Assembly (NCBI GenBank): GCA_045612185.1 | Contig: JAZKYO010000092.1 | Span: forward strand, 1-64,000 | Direction: 5' to 3' | Source: RGIG8775 sp045612185 | Lineage (GTDB): Bacteria > Bacillota > Clostridia > Oscillospirales > CAG-272 | Length of the DNA stretch: 64,000 nucleotides | Shown: positions 50,692 through 59,913 of the stretch, piece after piece | How the letters are laid out: each line of letters opens with the position of its first letter | How positions within the stretch are numbered: position 1 is the stretch's first letter | Program-made: the position numbers and the translations under genes | The notes under the pieces: model-generated | The model's input: only the letters and a program-made list of their open reading frames with translations | Database searches by the model: none | What the model was told of the DNA's origin: nothing

Positions 50692-51198
50692 TTATTTATT
50701 AAAATACTGGGCCAATCGCGAACCGCCGCTGTGAGCATGACACACCGCGACAGCCAAAGCGTCAGCAGTATCGTCGGGCTTTGGCGGCTTTTCAAGCTTT
50801 AAAAGCATTGTCACCATCATAATGACCTGCTTCTTTTCAGCTCTGCCGTAACCAACAACCGCTTGCTTTACCTGCAAAGGAGTATACTCGTATATCGGAA
50901 CCCCCAGCCTTGCCGCGCAAAGAAGAATAACCCCGCGCGCCTCGCTGACGCGTATCCCCGTCGTCTGGTTGGTATTCCAGAAGAGCTCCTCAACCGCCAT
51001 ACAGTCGGGCTTATATTTTTCAATCAGCTTATTAAGCTCCTTAAATATCTCAACAAGCCTGTCCTCGGTCTTCATAGTTGAGGGAGTCTGAATAGAACCG
51101 TATCCAAGCGCCTTAAACTTATTCCCGGTATAATCCACCACTCCCCATCCGACAATTGCCAGACCTGGGTCTATTCCTAAAATTACTATTTTGTCCAC
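50692..51198 (-). CDS. ruvC: Holliday junction resolvase RuvC
   Basis: The product has 168 residues. The catalytic acids lie in LGIDPGLAIVG (first Asp), AVEELFW (Glu), and near the C-terminus in KPDDTADALAVAVCH (the Asp pair). A KQAVVGYGRAEKKQV stretch is also standard. RuvC cuts Holliday junctions with the RuvAB motor, whose genes lie 3.2 kb away on the other strand. The start is uncertain. GTG at 51198 is part of the AAAAGGAGTG sequence itself. An ATA three codons on (51189) has the ideal spacing from AAGGAG and would give the usual N-terminus VILGIDPG. First gene of a nine-gene leftward operon. Confidence 0.96.
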   Translation of the reverse strand: MDKIVILGIDPGLAIVGWGVVDYTGNKFKALGYGSIQTPSTMKTEDRLVEIFKELNKLIEKYKPDCMAVEELFWNTNQTTGIRVSEARGVILLCAARLGVPIYEYTPLQVKQAVVGYGRAEKKQVIMMVTMLLKLEKPPKPDDTADALAVAVCHAHSGGSRLAQYFNK

Positions 51199-51230
51199 TC
51201 CTTTTCAAAGCCAATACTAAACCACTTTAA

Positions 51231-51259
51231 ATTATACCACAATTTTCTTATTAAGTCAA
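51231..51259 (-). promoter_or_regulatory. Promoter of the ruvC-to-ymxH operon
   Basis: On the reverse strand TTGACT (51254-51259) is 17 nt from TATAAT (51231-51236), with TGTGG before the -10 box. It is divergent from the DUF951 promoter 38 bp away. Confidence 0.62.
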
Positions 51260-51296
51260 ACATATTTTTATATTTTAATAAAATAATATTTTTTTA

Positions 51297-51325
51297 TTTA
51301 CATTTAATAGAAAATGTGGTATAAT
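51297..51325 (+). promoter_or_regulatory. Promoter of the DUF951-yfhO-ruvAB genes
   Basis: TTTACA (51297-51302) and TATAAT (51320-51325) are 17 nt apart, again with TGTGG before the -10 box, 36 nt before the start. Confidence 0.6.
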
Positions 51326-51361
51326 AAAGTGAATATTTTTGTAATTTGAAAGGATCGAACT

Positions 51362-51559
51362 ATGGAAATAATCAAATTTTCGGTTGGAGACACCGTTGAA
51401 TTAAAAAAAGCCCATCCCTGTGGTACTTTTCGGTTTAAAATTGCCAGGGTTGGAAGCGATATAAGAATTATATGTCTCGGTTGCGGCCGAGATATGAATA
51501 TTAACCGCATAAAACTTGAAAAAGCCTTAAAACGGCACTATCCCATTTCACAGGATTAG
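51362..51559 (+). CDS. DUF951-family protein
   Basis: The product has 65 residues and spans a whole DUF951 domain: VGDTVELKKAHPCGT at the start, FRFKIARVGSDIRIICLGCG in the middle, and a basic tail with IKLEKALKRHY. The Cys in HPCG and the two in LGCG-like sequence (CLGCG) suggest a small metal-binding or RNA-binding beta barrel, but the function is unknown. In many Firmicutes it lies near replication or ribosome genes such as rpsF or ychF. The start follows GAAAGGA. It is the first gene of a run with yfhO, ruvA and ruvB. Confidence 0.92.
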   Translation: MEIIKFSVGDTVELKKAHPCGTFRFKIARVGSDIRIICLGCGRDMNINRIKLEKALKRHYPISQD

Positions 51560-51571
51560 TTGAGGTAACGC

Positions 51572-54421
51572 ATGGACAGCAATATAGAAAATCTTAATCC
51601 TATGCCGCACAACGAGGAATCTCATAAATCGGACAACAAGATTCTTAAGTGGCTAAAAAACACATGGTACAAGGCTACACACAGCAAATACTCCTATCTT
51701 TTCTTCTGCTTTTTGATTCCCTTATGTATAATGCGACTTATTTATTTGGCGGTAGGAGTTTTCCCCGGGCTTGACGGAAGTGTTCTCGTACTCGATCTAA
51801 ACGGTCAATACGTTTATTTTTACGAGGCTTTACGCGATTTCTTGCACGGCGATGCCAGCCTGCTGTACTCCTTTTCAAGAGCGCTTGGAGGCGAGTTCCT
51901 CGGAATTTTCGCGTATTATGTAGCCAGTCCTTTGGCTTGGTTGGTGGCGCTGTTTCCCAAAAAAATGATACTTGACGCGCTGCTTTTGATTTTTCTCATC
52001 AAAACAGGCCTTTGCGGATTCACATTCGGCTTTTATATTCACAAAACCTCGCGCCGTCCCAACAAAATGTCGGTAATTACAGTTTCAACCATGTATGCGC
52101 TTTGCTCATACGCAATAGTGCAACAACACAACTCTATGTGGATAGACGCGCTTATATGGTTACCCATAATTACCTACGGCATTGAACAACTTATTAGAAA
52201 AGGAAAGTACAAGCTTTTTGTAATTTCTCTTTCGGTAATGCTCATGAGCCATTATTACATCGGCTATATGGTATGTATTTACGTAGCGCTTTACTTTTTC
52301 TATTACTATCTCGCTCACAAAGAAAACAACGAGCTTGGCGAAACGCTTCATTTTGGGAAATCTCTTCTAAGAATAGCGCTTTTTTCGCTTCTCGCAATAG
52401 GAATTGCCGCCTTTACAATTATTGGCGCGTATTATTCGCTTCAATTTGGAAAAAACACGTTTTCGTCTCCCGATTGGAGCTTCGAAATAAGATACGACTT
52501 GGCTGACCTCATTGCAAAACTCTTCCCGGGCTCTTACGATACTGTACGCCCCGAGGGGCTTCCGATAATCTACTGCGGAACTCTGACATTGTTGATGATT
52601 CCCTTTTACTTTTTCTCCAAGAAAATAACGCTGAGAGAAAAAATATTCGCCCTTTTATTCCTCGGTGTGTTTGTAATCAGTTTCACGCTTAATCCCGTCG
52701 ATATAGCATGGCACGGATTCCAGGTTCCCAACTGGTTGAATTACAGATACAGCTTTATGTTTTCTTTCTTCCTTCTGACCATGACTTACAAGGCTATGGG
52801 GGAATTCAGAAAGCAGTCCTCAAAAATCGTGTTTGCGACAGGTGCGTTTATTGTTTTCATGGTCAGCATACTTGAGAAGTTTGAGTTCAAAAACTTTAAG
52901 CTTGGTGAAAGCGATTATTACGTTGAGGGGAAGCTTGACACTTATCGCACCGTTTGGCTTACCGTAATTGCGGTAGTGGCTTTATGCGCCGCTGTATACG
53001 CTATTATACGTTCTCATAGGCTGAAAGATTTCAGAAAAAATTCAAAAATACTGCTTATAGTAGTATGCGTTGAAATGTTGCTTAACGGTATAGTAAATAT
53101 TACTGCGCTGCACTTTGACGTTACCTTTTCATCCAGAAGCTCCTACAACGGCTTCTTCGATAAGATCGAACCTATTGTCAACGAAATACAAGAGAAGGAT
53201 ACTTCATTTTATCGAATGGAGAAAACTCATCACCGAAAGACAAACGATAACATGACGCTTGGAATGTACGGACTTTCGGGCTCTACCTCAACGCTTAACA
53301 AAGAAACCGTAAAATTCCTGAACAATATGGGATATTCGTCAAAATCTCATTGGTCAAAGTACCTCGGCGGAACGCCCGTAAACGATTCTATTTTAGGTGT
53401 AAAATATATAATCGCGCAAAAAAATCAACCTGAATCTTATTCCACCTACAATGAAAATCAGGCTATAAACCGACTTATGAACGAGCTTTATCCGATAGTA
53501 ACGCAAGATGAAAACTATATTGCGTATCAGAACCCATACGCTCTTTCAATCGCATATGAGGTTAGCGAAAAGGTTAAGGATTTCACGTATCTAACTGTCA
53601 GCAGTGACGGAAAAGAAAAGGTTATTGACTTTTCCCCCTTTGAGCGTCTTAACAAAACGGTAAGCGCAATGCTTGGCCGTGACGTAACAATATTCGTTCC
53701 CGTAAGCATGGGTAGTTCAACTCATTCAAACGCAAGAAAATCAACCATCGCAGGGCACACTAAGTACGCAGTTACCACAAGCGGTACAGAGGCTTACGTT
53801 TCAATGACATTCCCCATTGCCGAAAACGGACACTATTTCTTTTACGCTCCATCAGAATACACCAGAGAAACCTCTATGTTTGTAAACGGTGAAAAGTTTG
53901 GTGATTTTATGGCGAATGAAAGTAACCGAATAAAATCGGTTGGCGAATTCAAGGCAGGACAGAACCTAATAGTAAAATTGGTTCTCAAAGGTGATAATCT
54001 TTATTTAAAGGATAACGAGGCTTATGCTTACTATCTTGATATAAATGCGCTCAAAGACGCCTTTTCGGACCTCGCCTCAAATCAGTATGAGATTGACGAA
54101 TTCACAGCATCTTCCTTTGATGGGCAAATTACAACCGACAAAAGTAACACCACCATCCAAACCACCATTCCTTACGATGAGGGATGGAAGGTATACGTTG
54201 ACGGGCAAAAGGTTAATATTTTCAAAACTTTCGACGCCTTAGTTGCGTTTGATATATCGACCTCAGGAACACATTCTGTGAAAATGGTTTATTCTCCGGG
54301 AATAATCATTGTCGGAGGCGTAATTTCAATTGTTTCTCTCGCCATCTTCGCCGGCGTATGGGCAATAGGGAGTCACGCCGAAAGGAAAAAGAAAAAATCA
54401 TCGCAAAACAGCCAACAGTAA
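51572..54421 (+). CDS. YfhO-family multi-spanning membrane protein (GT-C-like)
   Basis: The product has 949 residues. After about 40 polar residues it has at least twelve hydrophobic helices (about 42-500), then an extracellular domain (about 510-900), a last helix near 910-930 and a basic tail. The first loop has VLVLDLNGQYVYFYEALRD, where GT-C glycosyltransferases keep acidic catalytic residues, and HYYIGYMVCIYVALYF is the YfhO family signature region. Bacillus YfhO glycosylates lipoteichoic acid. The substrate here is unknown, but a lipid-linked sugar donor is the likely cofactor. It lies 12 nt after DUF951 and 21 nt before ruvA, with no obvious link to them. Confidence 0.85.
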   Translation: MDSNIENLNPMPHNEESHKSDNKILKWLKNTWYKATHSKYSYLFFCFLIPLCIMRLIYLAVGVFPGLDGSVLVLDLNGQYVYFYEALRDFLHGDASLLYSFSRALGGEFLGIFAYYVASPLAWLVALFPKKMILDALLLIFLIKTGLCGFTFGFYIHKTSRRPNKMSVITVSTMYALCSYAIVQQHNSMWIDALIWLPIITYGIEQLIRKGKYKLFVISLSVMLMSHYYIGYMVCIYVALYFFYYYLAHKENNELGETLHFGKSLLRIALFSLLAIGIAAFTIIGAYYSLQFGKNTFSSPDWSFEIRYDLADLIAKLFPGSYDTVRPEGLPIIYCGTLTLLMIPFYFFSKKITLREKIFALLFLGVFVISFTLNPVDIAWHGFQVPNWLNYRYSFMFSFFLLTMTYKAMGEFRKQSSKIVFATGAFIVFMVSILEKFEFKNFKLGESDYYVEGKLDTYRTVWLTVIAVVALCAAVYAIIRSHRLKDFRKNSKILLIVVCVEMLLNGIVNITALHFDVTFSSRSSYNGFFDKIEPIVNEIQEKDTSFYRMEKTHHRKTNDNMTLGMYGLSGSTSTLNKETVKFLNNMGYSSKSHWSKYLGGTPVNDSILGVKYIIAQKNQPESYSTYNENQAINRLMNELYPIVTQDENYIAYQNPYALSIAYEVSEKVKDFTYLTVSSDGKEKVIDFSPFERLNKTVSAMLGRDVTIFVPVSMGSSTHSNARKSTIAGHTKYAVTTSGTEAYVSMTFPIAENGHYFFYAPSEYTRETSMFVNGEKFGDFMANESNRIKSVGEFKAGQNLIVKLVLKGDNLYLKDNEAYAYYLDINALKDAFSDLASNQYEIDEFTASSFDGQITTDKSNTTIQTTIPYDEGWKVYVDGQKVNIFKTFDALVAFDISTSGTHSVKMVYSPGIIIVGGVISIVSLAIFAGVWAIGSHAERKKKKSSQNSQQ

Positions 54422-54442
54422 AAACGAAAGGATTCTCAAAAA

Positions 54443-55066
54443 ATGTTCTATTATATAAAAGGCACGTTGGAAGCTCTTGAGCCCACATTTGCGGTAGTTG
54501 ATGCAGGCGGTGTCGGCTACAAATTAACCATAAGCAGTACCACTCACGCGGCCTTACCCAATATTTACTCAACACCTTCGCCCAATGTAAAGCTATTCAC
54601 CTATATGGCGGTGCGCGAGGATGACGTAGAGCTTTTTGGATTTTCAACTCACGAGGAACTGTCATCATTCAAACTGCTTACAAGCGTTTCGGGCGTTGGT
54701 CCTAAGGCGGCAATGGCTATACTGTCTGTTTTTACTCCCGAAAAATTTGCGCTTGCGGTTTGCACAGGTGACACAAAAGCAATCGCTAAAGCCAACGGTG
54801 TCGGTTCAAAAACCGCGGCAAGAATAGTTCTTGAATTGCAAGACAAGATGATAAAAGAGACTCCTGCAGACGTACTTGCAGGCAAGCAGTCTGCGGTCTC
54901 TGTAACATCATCCGCCTCAAGAAAAAGCGAGCTGAACGAAGCACAAGACGCACTTATGGTATTGGGTTATTCCAGAAGTGAGGCGATAAGCGCGCTTCAA
55001 GGCATAGACCCGTCTATTGGGCTTGAAGAAATTATTAAGCAAGCTCTGAAAAAACTTATGAGATAA
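54443..55066 (+). CDS. ruvA: Holliday junction DNA helicase subunit RuvA
   Basis: The product has 207 residues. Domain I is an OB fold (1-62) beginning FYYIKGTLEALEPTFAVVDA. Domain II has two helix-hairpin-helix motifs, LTSVSGVGPKAAMAIL and AKANGVGSKTAARIV (about 70-135), which hold the junction arms. Domain III (about 155-207) with LMVLGYSRSEA binds RuvB. It tetramerises on the junction and directs the RuvB motors. The start follows AAAGGA. It lies 10 nt before ruvB. Confidence 0.97.
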   Translation: MFYYIKGTLEALEPTFAVVDAGGVGYKLTISSTTHAALPNIYSTPSPNVKLFTYMAVREDDVELFGFSTHEELSSFKLLTSVSGVGPKAAMAILSVFTPEKFALAVCTGDTKAIAKANGVGSKTAARIVLELQDKMIKETPADVLAGKQSAVSVTSSASRKSELNEAQDALMVLGYSRSEAISALQGIDPSIGLEEIIKQALKKLMR

Positions 55067-55076
55067 GGAGAAGACT

Positions 55077-56171
55077 ATGAACGATTACGAACCTACAAAT
55101 GAAGAACTTGATTTTGAAAACCGAATAATGTCATCTTCTTACACTCCAAACGACACCGATACCGAGAATTCACTTCGTCCTCAAAACCTTGACGACTATA
55201 TCGGGCAGGAAAAAATCAAGGAAAACCTTAAGATATACATTGATGCCGCAAAATTCCGCGGTGATTCACTTGACCACGTATTACTTTACGGCCCTCCCGG
55301 TCTTGGAAAGACAACCCTTTCCAACATTATCGCCAACGAAATGGGAGTAAGCATCAGAACGACCTCGGGGCCAGCCATAGAAAAGCAAGGTGACTTGGCT
55401 GCAATACTTACAAATCTTAATGAAGGCGATGTGCTTTTTATTGATGAGATACACCGACTTTCGCGCTCCATAGAAGAAATCTTATACCCTGCCATGGAAG
55501 ATTACGCTCTTGATTTCGTTATAGGAAAAGGACCGTCCGCAAGAAGCATAAGAATTAACTTGCCAAAATTTACGCTGATTGGAGCAACCACTCGCGCGGG
55601 ACAACTCACTACTCCGCTTCGCGACAGATTTGGTATCCTTCTTAAGCTTGACCTATATACATCGGAAGAGCTTGCGACCATCGTTAAGCGCAGCTCGGGT
55701 ATTCTTGAGTTTGAGATCACAGACGACGGCGCTTATGAAATAGCTTCACGTTCCAGAGGAACTCCGCGTATTGCCAACAGATTGCTTAAGCGAGTTCGCG
55801 ATTATGCGCAGGTTCGCGGCAGCGGAAAAATAGATTCCGACATTGCTAACTATGCGCTTGGTCAACTTGAAATAGACGCACTTGGGCTTGATAATACGGA
55901 CAGACGCATGTTAAAAACAATAATCGACTTTTATGACGGAGGTCCCGTGGGTCTTGACACGTTGGCGGCAACAGTCGGTGAAGAAGCAGTAACGCTTGAA
56001 GACGTTTACGAGCCGTATCTTATGCAGATAGGATTCTTGAGCCGCACTCCTCGAGGACGTTGCGTAACACGACTTGCCTATGAGCATCTTGGACTTAAAT
56101 ATAACAAACGCCCCACTGTGGGAGACAGTTCTCAGCTTGATCTTTTCAGCGACGAATCCTCCCCAAAATAA
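55077..56171 (+). CDS. ruvB: Holliday junction branch migration ATPase RuvB
   Basis: The product has 364 residues. Walker A is GPPGLGKT (72-79), Walker B FIDEIHRL (121-128), sensor 1 GATTRAG, and the arginine finger region RDRFGILL follows; a winged helix near the C-terminus reads GFLSRTPRGR. RuvB hexamers drive branch migration of Holliday junctions. The first 30 residues are an acidic extension beyond the usual start (LRPQNLDDYIGQ), common in clostridia. The last 26 bp overlap the converging M14 peptidase gene, tail to tail, with no visible terminator between them. Confidence 0.97.
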   Translation: MNDYEPTNEELDFENRIMSSSYTPNDTDTENSLRPQNLDDYIGQEKIKENLKIYIDAAKFRGDSLDHVLLYGPPGLGKTTLSNIIANEMGVSIRTTSGPAIEKQGDLAAILTNLNEGDVLFIDEIHRLSRSIEEILYPAMEDYALDFVIGKGPSARSIRINLPKFTLIGATTRAGQLTTPLRDRFGILLKLDLYTSEELATIVKRSSGILEFEITDDGAYEIASRSRGTPRIANRLLKRVRDYAQVRGSGKIDSDIANYALGQLEIDALGLDNTDRRMLKTIIDFYDGGPVGLDTLAATVGEEAVTLEDVYEPYLMQIGFLSRTPRGRCVTRLAYEHLGLKYNKRPTVGDSSQLDLFSDESSPK

Positions 56172-57087
56172 GTGGAGCTTCAAACAGTACTTTTCTGAGC
56201 TTTAAGTAAATCATCGGCAAATCACTTATGGGAAGCGGATTCTCTCCCACACCGCATTCAAAGGTAAAAGACGGTCTGTCAAATTCGGAAATAAACCAAT
56301 CGGTAAAGCCGCCAAACGCCGCCATCCCTTCAGGAGTACGCGGAGCATATCCGCTGAGCCGTGAAAAGTATTCAGCTATTCTTTCCGACTCATCAGGGCA
56401 ATATTCCCCGCTCTTGTAGTATATTTCTTCCCCCTGTGAATGTAGCGTTATCGCACCGCAAAAATCCCCATAAAACCTTAAATAATTACAAAGATATCCT
56501 ACCTCCGGTTCGGATTCGGGATATTCTCCGCTAAAGCGAGTAGGGGCTCCGTTATGGATTCCCTGCTCGCTTTCTATTTTTTTATACTCAGAAAAACCAA
56601 AGTTATAGTTGTGATTAAGATCCACGCCCCTGCCATTTGCATTCCATTTTTTAAAATCCGTACTGTTTGAATTCATTGCCAGCAACCGTTCATACATAAT
56701 ATTATTGTAATCCAACCCATTGACAGACAAATCAACCCCGTCCGGATTCAGCATAGGAATTATATGTATTTCTGCTCTTTGAAACAAATTTTCAACATAA
56801 AGCGATCCCACCCTTCCGCTACTTTTGTATAACTCACAGTACTCGTTAATAAACCTTAAAAGCACTGCGCTTGTTATCCACTCGCTGCCGTGGTGCGCCC
56901 CTACGTATATCACTTTAGTTTTTCCTTCTCCAAGCTTTACGATAGGTATCGCTCGGTCAAATATGCTTCTCCCTATACTATTAACAGCTAAAAAATCATA
57001 TTTTTCAGCAAACAGTTCTATAATTTCATTGAGTTTTTTACAATCAATCGCTTCATTAAAGTCGATTATTCTTTTTTCTCTACTCAT
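56146..57087 (-). CDS. M14-family zinc carboxypeptidase, possible gamma-D-glutamyl peptidase
   Basis: The product has 313 residues with the M14 zinc set: His66 and Glu69 in HHGSE, His216 in TLHSQGE, and the catalytic Glu277 in TFECGVGENP. The substrate loop reads NGRGVDLNHNYNF, where most relatives have DLNRNF, so the carboxylate-binding Arg is His159. GVGENPLP is typical of the branch that trims gamma-D-Glu-mDAP links in peptidoglycan, such as LytH/YqgT-like enzymes. No signal peptide or membrane helix is evident, so the protein may act in the cytoplasm on recycled peptides or in the mother cell. A strong GGAGGTGG site precedes the ATG. It has a CATATATT element in its short upstream gap, a hint of sporulation control. 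Confidence 0.85.
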   Translation of the reverse strand: MSREKRIIDFNEAIDCKKLNEIIELFAEKYDFLAVNSIGRSIFDRAIPIVKLGEGKTKVIYVGAHHGSEWITSAVLLRFINEYCELYKSSGRVGSLYVENLFQRAEIHIIPMLNPDGVDLSVNGLDYNNIMYERLLAMNSNSTDFKKWNANGRGVDLNHNYNFGFSEYKKIESEQGIHNGAPTRFSGEYPESEPEVGYLCNYLRFYGDFCGAITLHSQGEEIYYKSGEYCPDESERIAEYFSRLSGYAPRTPEGMAAFGGFTDWFISEFDRPSFTFECGVGENPLPISDLPMIYLKLRKVLFEAPLILGRIRR

Positions 57088-57125
57088 GCAACCACCTCCA
57101 CACTAAATAATATATGTAAGGCTGA

Positions 57126-57158
57126 CAAAAAAATCCCTTGATAAAAATCAAGGGATTT
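57126..57158 (-). terminator. Terminator after the beta-lactamase-fold gene
   Basis: AAATCCCTTGAT (57131-57142) pairs perfectly with ATCAAGGGATTT (57147-57158) around AAAA. On the reverse strand seven T follow. It lies 7 nt past the stop. Confidence 0.9.
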
Positions 57159-57165
57159 AATATTT

Positions 57166-58935
57166 TTATTCAGGTTTTAGTTGTAAGACAGAGTTGAAAA
57201 TTCTTTTAACTTTGTATTCTATAAACTCAACTCCGAATTTTTCCAGAAATGCTCCGACAACAGGTTTATCGGCATATTCCGAAATAACCATGTCGCTCAA
57301 CTCAAGCAAAAACGCTTCTCCCGGAGTTTCGCTCTGTTCGATCACCAGGTCGTCATCACCGTAAAAGAATATTTTAATAATCCTTGATGACGGAGTTTCG
57401 GCAAAATCTAACCGAATAACCAAAACGCAAATACCGTCTTCGTTAAAAGTAAACCTTGCCTTGGAAGAAATAATAAAATTCTCGTTTCGATATTTTATAT
57501 TCTTTGTAATAGGAATGTCAAATCCTACGGGAATTTTGATTTCCACATCGGTCTCTTTATAGACAAGAGTCGGAATATCTTGCTCATCAAGTTCAAACGC
57601 AATACACGCAAAGCCTTTTGAAAAGCAATTTTCAGTTGCTTGAAGTATGAGCGGAAGTATGCCTACCGCCTGCGTGTCTCCCTCTGACGGGATAAAGCTT
57701 TTCCCTACAAGAGTCGAAAACAACCTGCTTTCACGTTTTTCTATTCCGAAAAAAGAAAGCACTTTGTGCCACCATCTACAAGGCTTATCCCCACTGAGAT
57801 GCGTTAATTCCTTAGATTTTTTCAAAAGCCTATTATATGCGACCTTATTCTTTGGAACGCTTTCAGAAAATTCTCTGCCGAAGCAGGATGCCGCATATTC
57901 AAAAAAAGCGCCTTGTTGGAACATTTCCGCGTTTCCCGCATTGGAAACAATCACAATTCCGCTGTCTTTAAAGCACAAAACATTCTGCCCCAACATTCCG
58001 TTAAACAAAAAAGTATTAGTATCTTTTCCGATCCATATTTGATATCCGTAATCAAAGCGTTTGCTTTCCCGTTCAATCTCAACATGCTTGGTTGTGGCCA
58101 AACTAACATATTCCTCGGAAACAATTCTCATATTTCCATAAACGCCACCGTTCAACAACAAAGTGCCGATTTTTACAAAATCCTCGGGACGTATATACAA
58201 GCCCCATCCGCCTTTATCTATCCCTCGCGGGCATTTTTCCCAATAATAATCCTTTATTCCGAGCGGCGAAAACAACCTTTCATCGAGAAATTCCGAGAGG
58301 AGTTTGCCAGTCTTTTGCGTCACGATAGCTGACAGCATATAAGTGTTCAAGCTATTATATCTGAACGTTTTTCCAACAGTTCCTTTGGTTGGTGCCTGGA
58401 GAAAGGCTTTTACCCAATCAGCATCGGTCATTGCATCCGCTTCCGAGAAAAGCACCGAGCTCCTCATTGTAAGCAGGTCCTCAACAATCAAATCCTTCAA
58501 CTTGATTTTAGACACCGCACCGACTTTATCACGAAAAATATCAACAACTCGCTCGTCAAGCTTAAGAACTCCGTCATCTATGAGAATTCCTATTGCAATC
58601 GAAGTCACGCTTTTACACGCGGAAAAAGCATGCTTCCATATATCCGTTCTCTGTGCGCCAAAACTCGCTTGACACAGTATTCGCCCATGTCTCGCAACAG
58701 TAACACTATGCATATTCAAAGAACGGTCATTTTTCAACTTGTCGAGAAACTCAATCACCAAATCCGACTGTATTCCCTCTTCTTCGGGCATACACCTGTC
58801 AAGCCCGACACTGTTTATTTTAAAATCGTATTCGGGCTTGAAGGTGTTAGACTCAAACATTGGTTCAGTTGACACCTTTGAGTCAAGTAGCTGCATTACC
58901 AGAGCTGCGGTCGGGGTAAGGGGAAATAAATTCAT
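57166..58935 (-). CDS. Beta-lactamase-family serine hydrolase
   Basis: The product has 589 residues. The serine-hydrolase core spans about 40-360: Ser105-A-C-Lys108 in FSACKSVTS is the active-site S-x-x-K, and Tyr193-N in FRYNSLNTYM is the class C-type Y-x-N. A GYQIWIG segment near 325 resembles the third motif region. The remaining 220 residues have beta-rich sequence (VEIKIPVGFDI, RFTFNEDGICVLVIRLDF) and no recognised motif. There is no signal peptide, so it is not a secreted beta-lactamase; an intracellular esterase or amide hydrolase is more likely. It is the last gene after metY and metA, 20 nt downstream of metA, so a role with acylated amino acids is conceivable but unproven. Confidence 0.75.
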   Translation of the reverse strand: MNLFPLTPTAALVMQLLDSKVSTEPMFESNTFKPEYDFKINSVGLDRCMPEEEGIQSDLVIEFLDKLKNDRSLNMHSVTVARHGRILCQASFGAQRTDIWKHAFSACKSVTSIAIGILIDDGVLKLDERVVDIFRDKVGAVSKIKLKDLIVEDLLTMRSSVLFSEADAMTDADWVKAFLQAPTKGTVGKTFRYNSLNTYMLSAIVTQKTGKLLSEFLDERLFSPLGIKDYYWEKCPRGIDKGGWGLYIRPEDFVKIGTLLLNGGVYGNMRIVSEEYVSLATTKHVEIERESKRFDYGYQIWIGKDTNTFLFNGMLGQNVLCFKDSGIVIVSNAGNAEMFQQGAFFEYAASCFGREFSESVPKNKVAYNRLLKKSKELTHLSGDKPCRWWHKVLSFFGIEKRESRLFSTLVGKSFIPSEGDTQAVGILPLILQATENCFSKGFACIAFELDEQDIPTLVYKETDVEIKIPVGFDIPITKNIKYRNENFIISSKARFTFNEDGICVLVIRLDFAETPSSRIIKIFFYGDDDLVIEQSETPGEAFLLELSDMVISEYADKPVVGAFLEKFGVEFIEYKVKRIFNSVLQLKPE

Positions 58936-58955
58936 TGACCTTGCTCCTTTTGTGC

Positions 58956-59885
58956 TTATTTTTTCTTTTTGTTTATCTCGTCAAGATTAAACGGTGTTGT
59001 CTGGTAAACGAAATAGTTCAACCAGTTGGAGAACAATAGGTTGGCGTGAGAGCGCCATGTTACCACAGGGGCTTTACTGTCATCATCATTCGGGAAATAA
59101 TTTTTCGGAACCTCAATAGGCAATCCAGCCGTCTTATCTCTCACGTACTCCTTGTTTAAAGTTCCGGCATCGTACTCGGAATGTCCCGTAATAAATATCT
59201 GCTTGCCATCCTTTATCGCCACGGCATAAACACCTGCCTCTTCAGACTCGGCAAGTATTTTCAATTTACCGCAAGCCTGAATATCGCTCTTTTTAACGGT
59301 GGTATGTCTTGAGTGAGGCACCATAAACTCGTCGTCAAAGCCTCTGAAAAGTATTGAACTCTTTCTTACTACTTTATGCGGGAAAACGCCGAAAAGTTTC
59401 TTTTCAAGCGGATATTTTTGTATTCCGTAGTGGTAATAAAGTCCCGCTTGGGCTCCCCAACAAATATGAAACGTACTGTGAACGTGCGTCTTTGTCCATT
59501 CCATTATTTCACACAGCTCATCCCAATAGGTTACTTCCTCAAACGGCATTTGCTCAACCGGAGCTCCGGTAATAATCATACCGTCAAAGTTCTCGTCCTT
59601 CACGTCGTAAAATGTTTTATAAAACGCGGCAAGATGCTCTCTTGAAGTGTTTTTGGAAAGATGAGTTTTTGTATGGAGCAGCGTCACCTCGACCTGAAGG
59701 GCGGTATTTCCCAACAGGCGCATAAGCTGTGTTTCAGTATCAATTTTTGTCGGCATAAGATTTACAATAGCAATTTTCAACGGACGAATATCCTGAGTTA
59801 TCGCTCGTGTCTCATCCATTATAAAAATATTCTCATTTGTAAGCGTTTTATATGCCGGCAACTCATTTGGTATTTTAATTGGCAT
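58956..59885 (-). CDS. metA: Homoserine O-acetyltransferase, MetA type
   Basis: The product has 309 residues. The catalytic Cys142 is in FHICWGAQAGLYYHYG, the catalytic His is in FITGHSEYDAGTL, and a Glu follows. Residue 111, in GAPVEQMPFEE, is Glu. In this family Glu111 goes with acetyl-CoA and Gly111 with succinyl-CoA (established for Bacillus cereus versus E. coli). The product should therefore be O-acetylhomoserine, which matches the O-acetylhomoserine sulfhydrylase gene 28 nt upstream. It is the activating step of methionine synthesis from homoserine. No SAM riboswitch or T-box is visible before the pair. Confidence 0.95.
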   Translation of the reverse strand: MPIKIPNELPAYKTLTNENIFIMDETRAITQDIRPLKIAIVNLMPTKIDTETQLMRLLGNTALQVEVTLLHTKTHLSKNTSREHLAAFYKTFYDVKDENFDGMIITGAPVEQMPFEEVTYWDELCEIMEWTKTHVHSTFHICWGAQAGLYYHYGIQKYPLEKKLFGVFPHKVVRKSSILFRGFDDEFMVPHSRHTTVKKSDIQACGKLKILAESEEAGVYAVAIKDGKQIFITGHSEYDAGTLNKEYVRDKTAGLPIEVPKNYFPNDDDSKAPVVTWRSHANLLFSNWLNYFVYQTTPFNLDEINKKKK

Positions 59886-59913
59886 TTATGATTCTCCTAT
59901 TATCAAGAAAACG

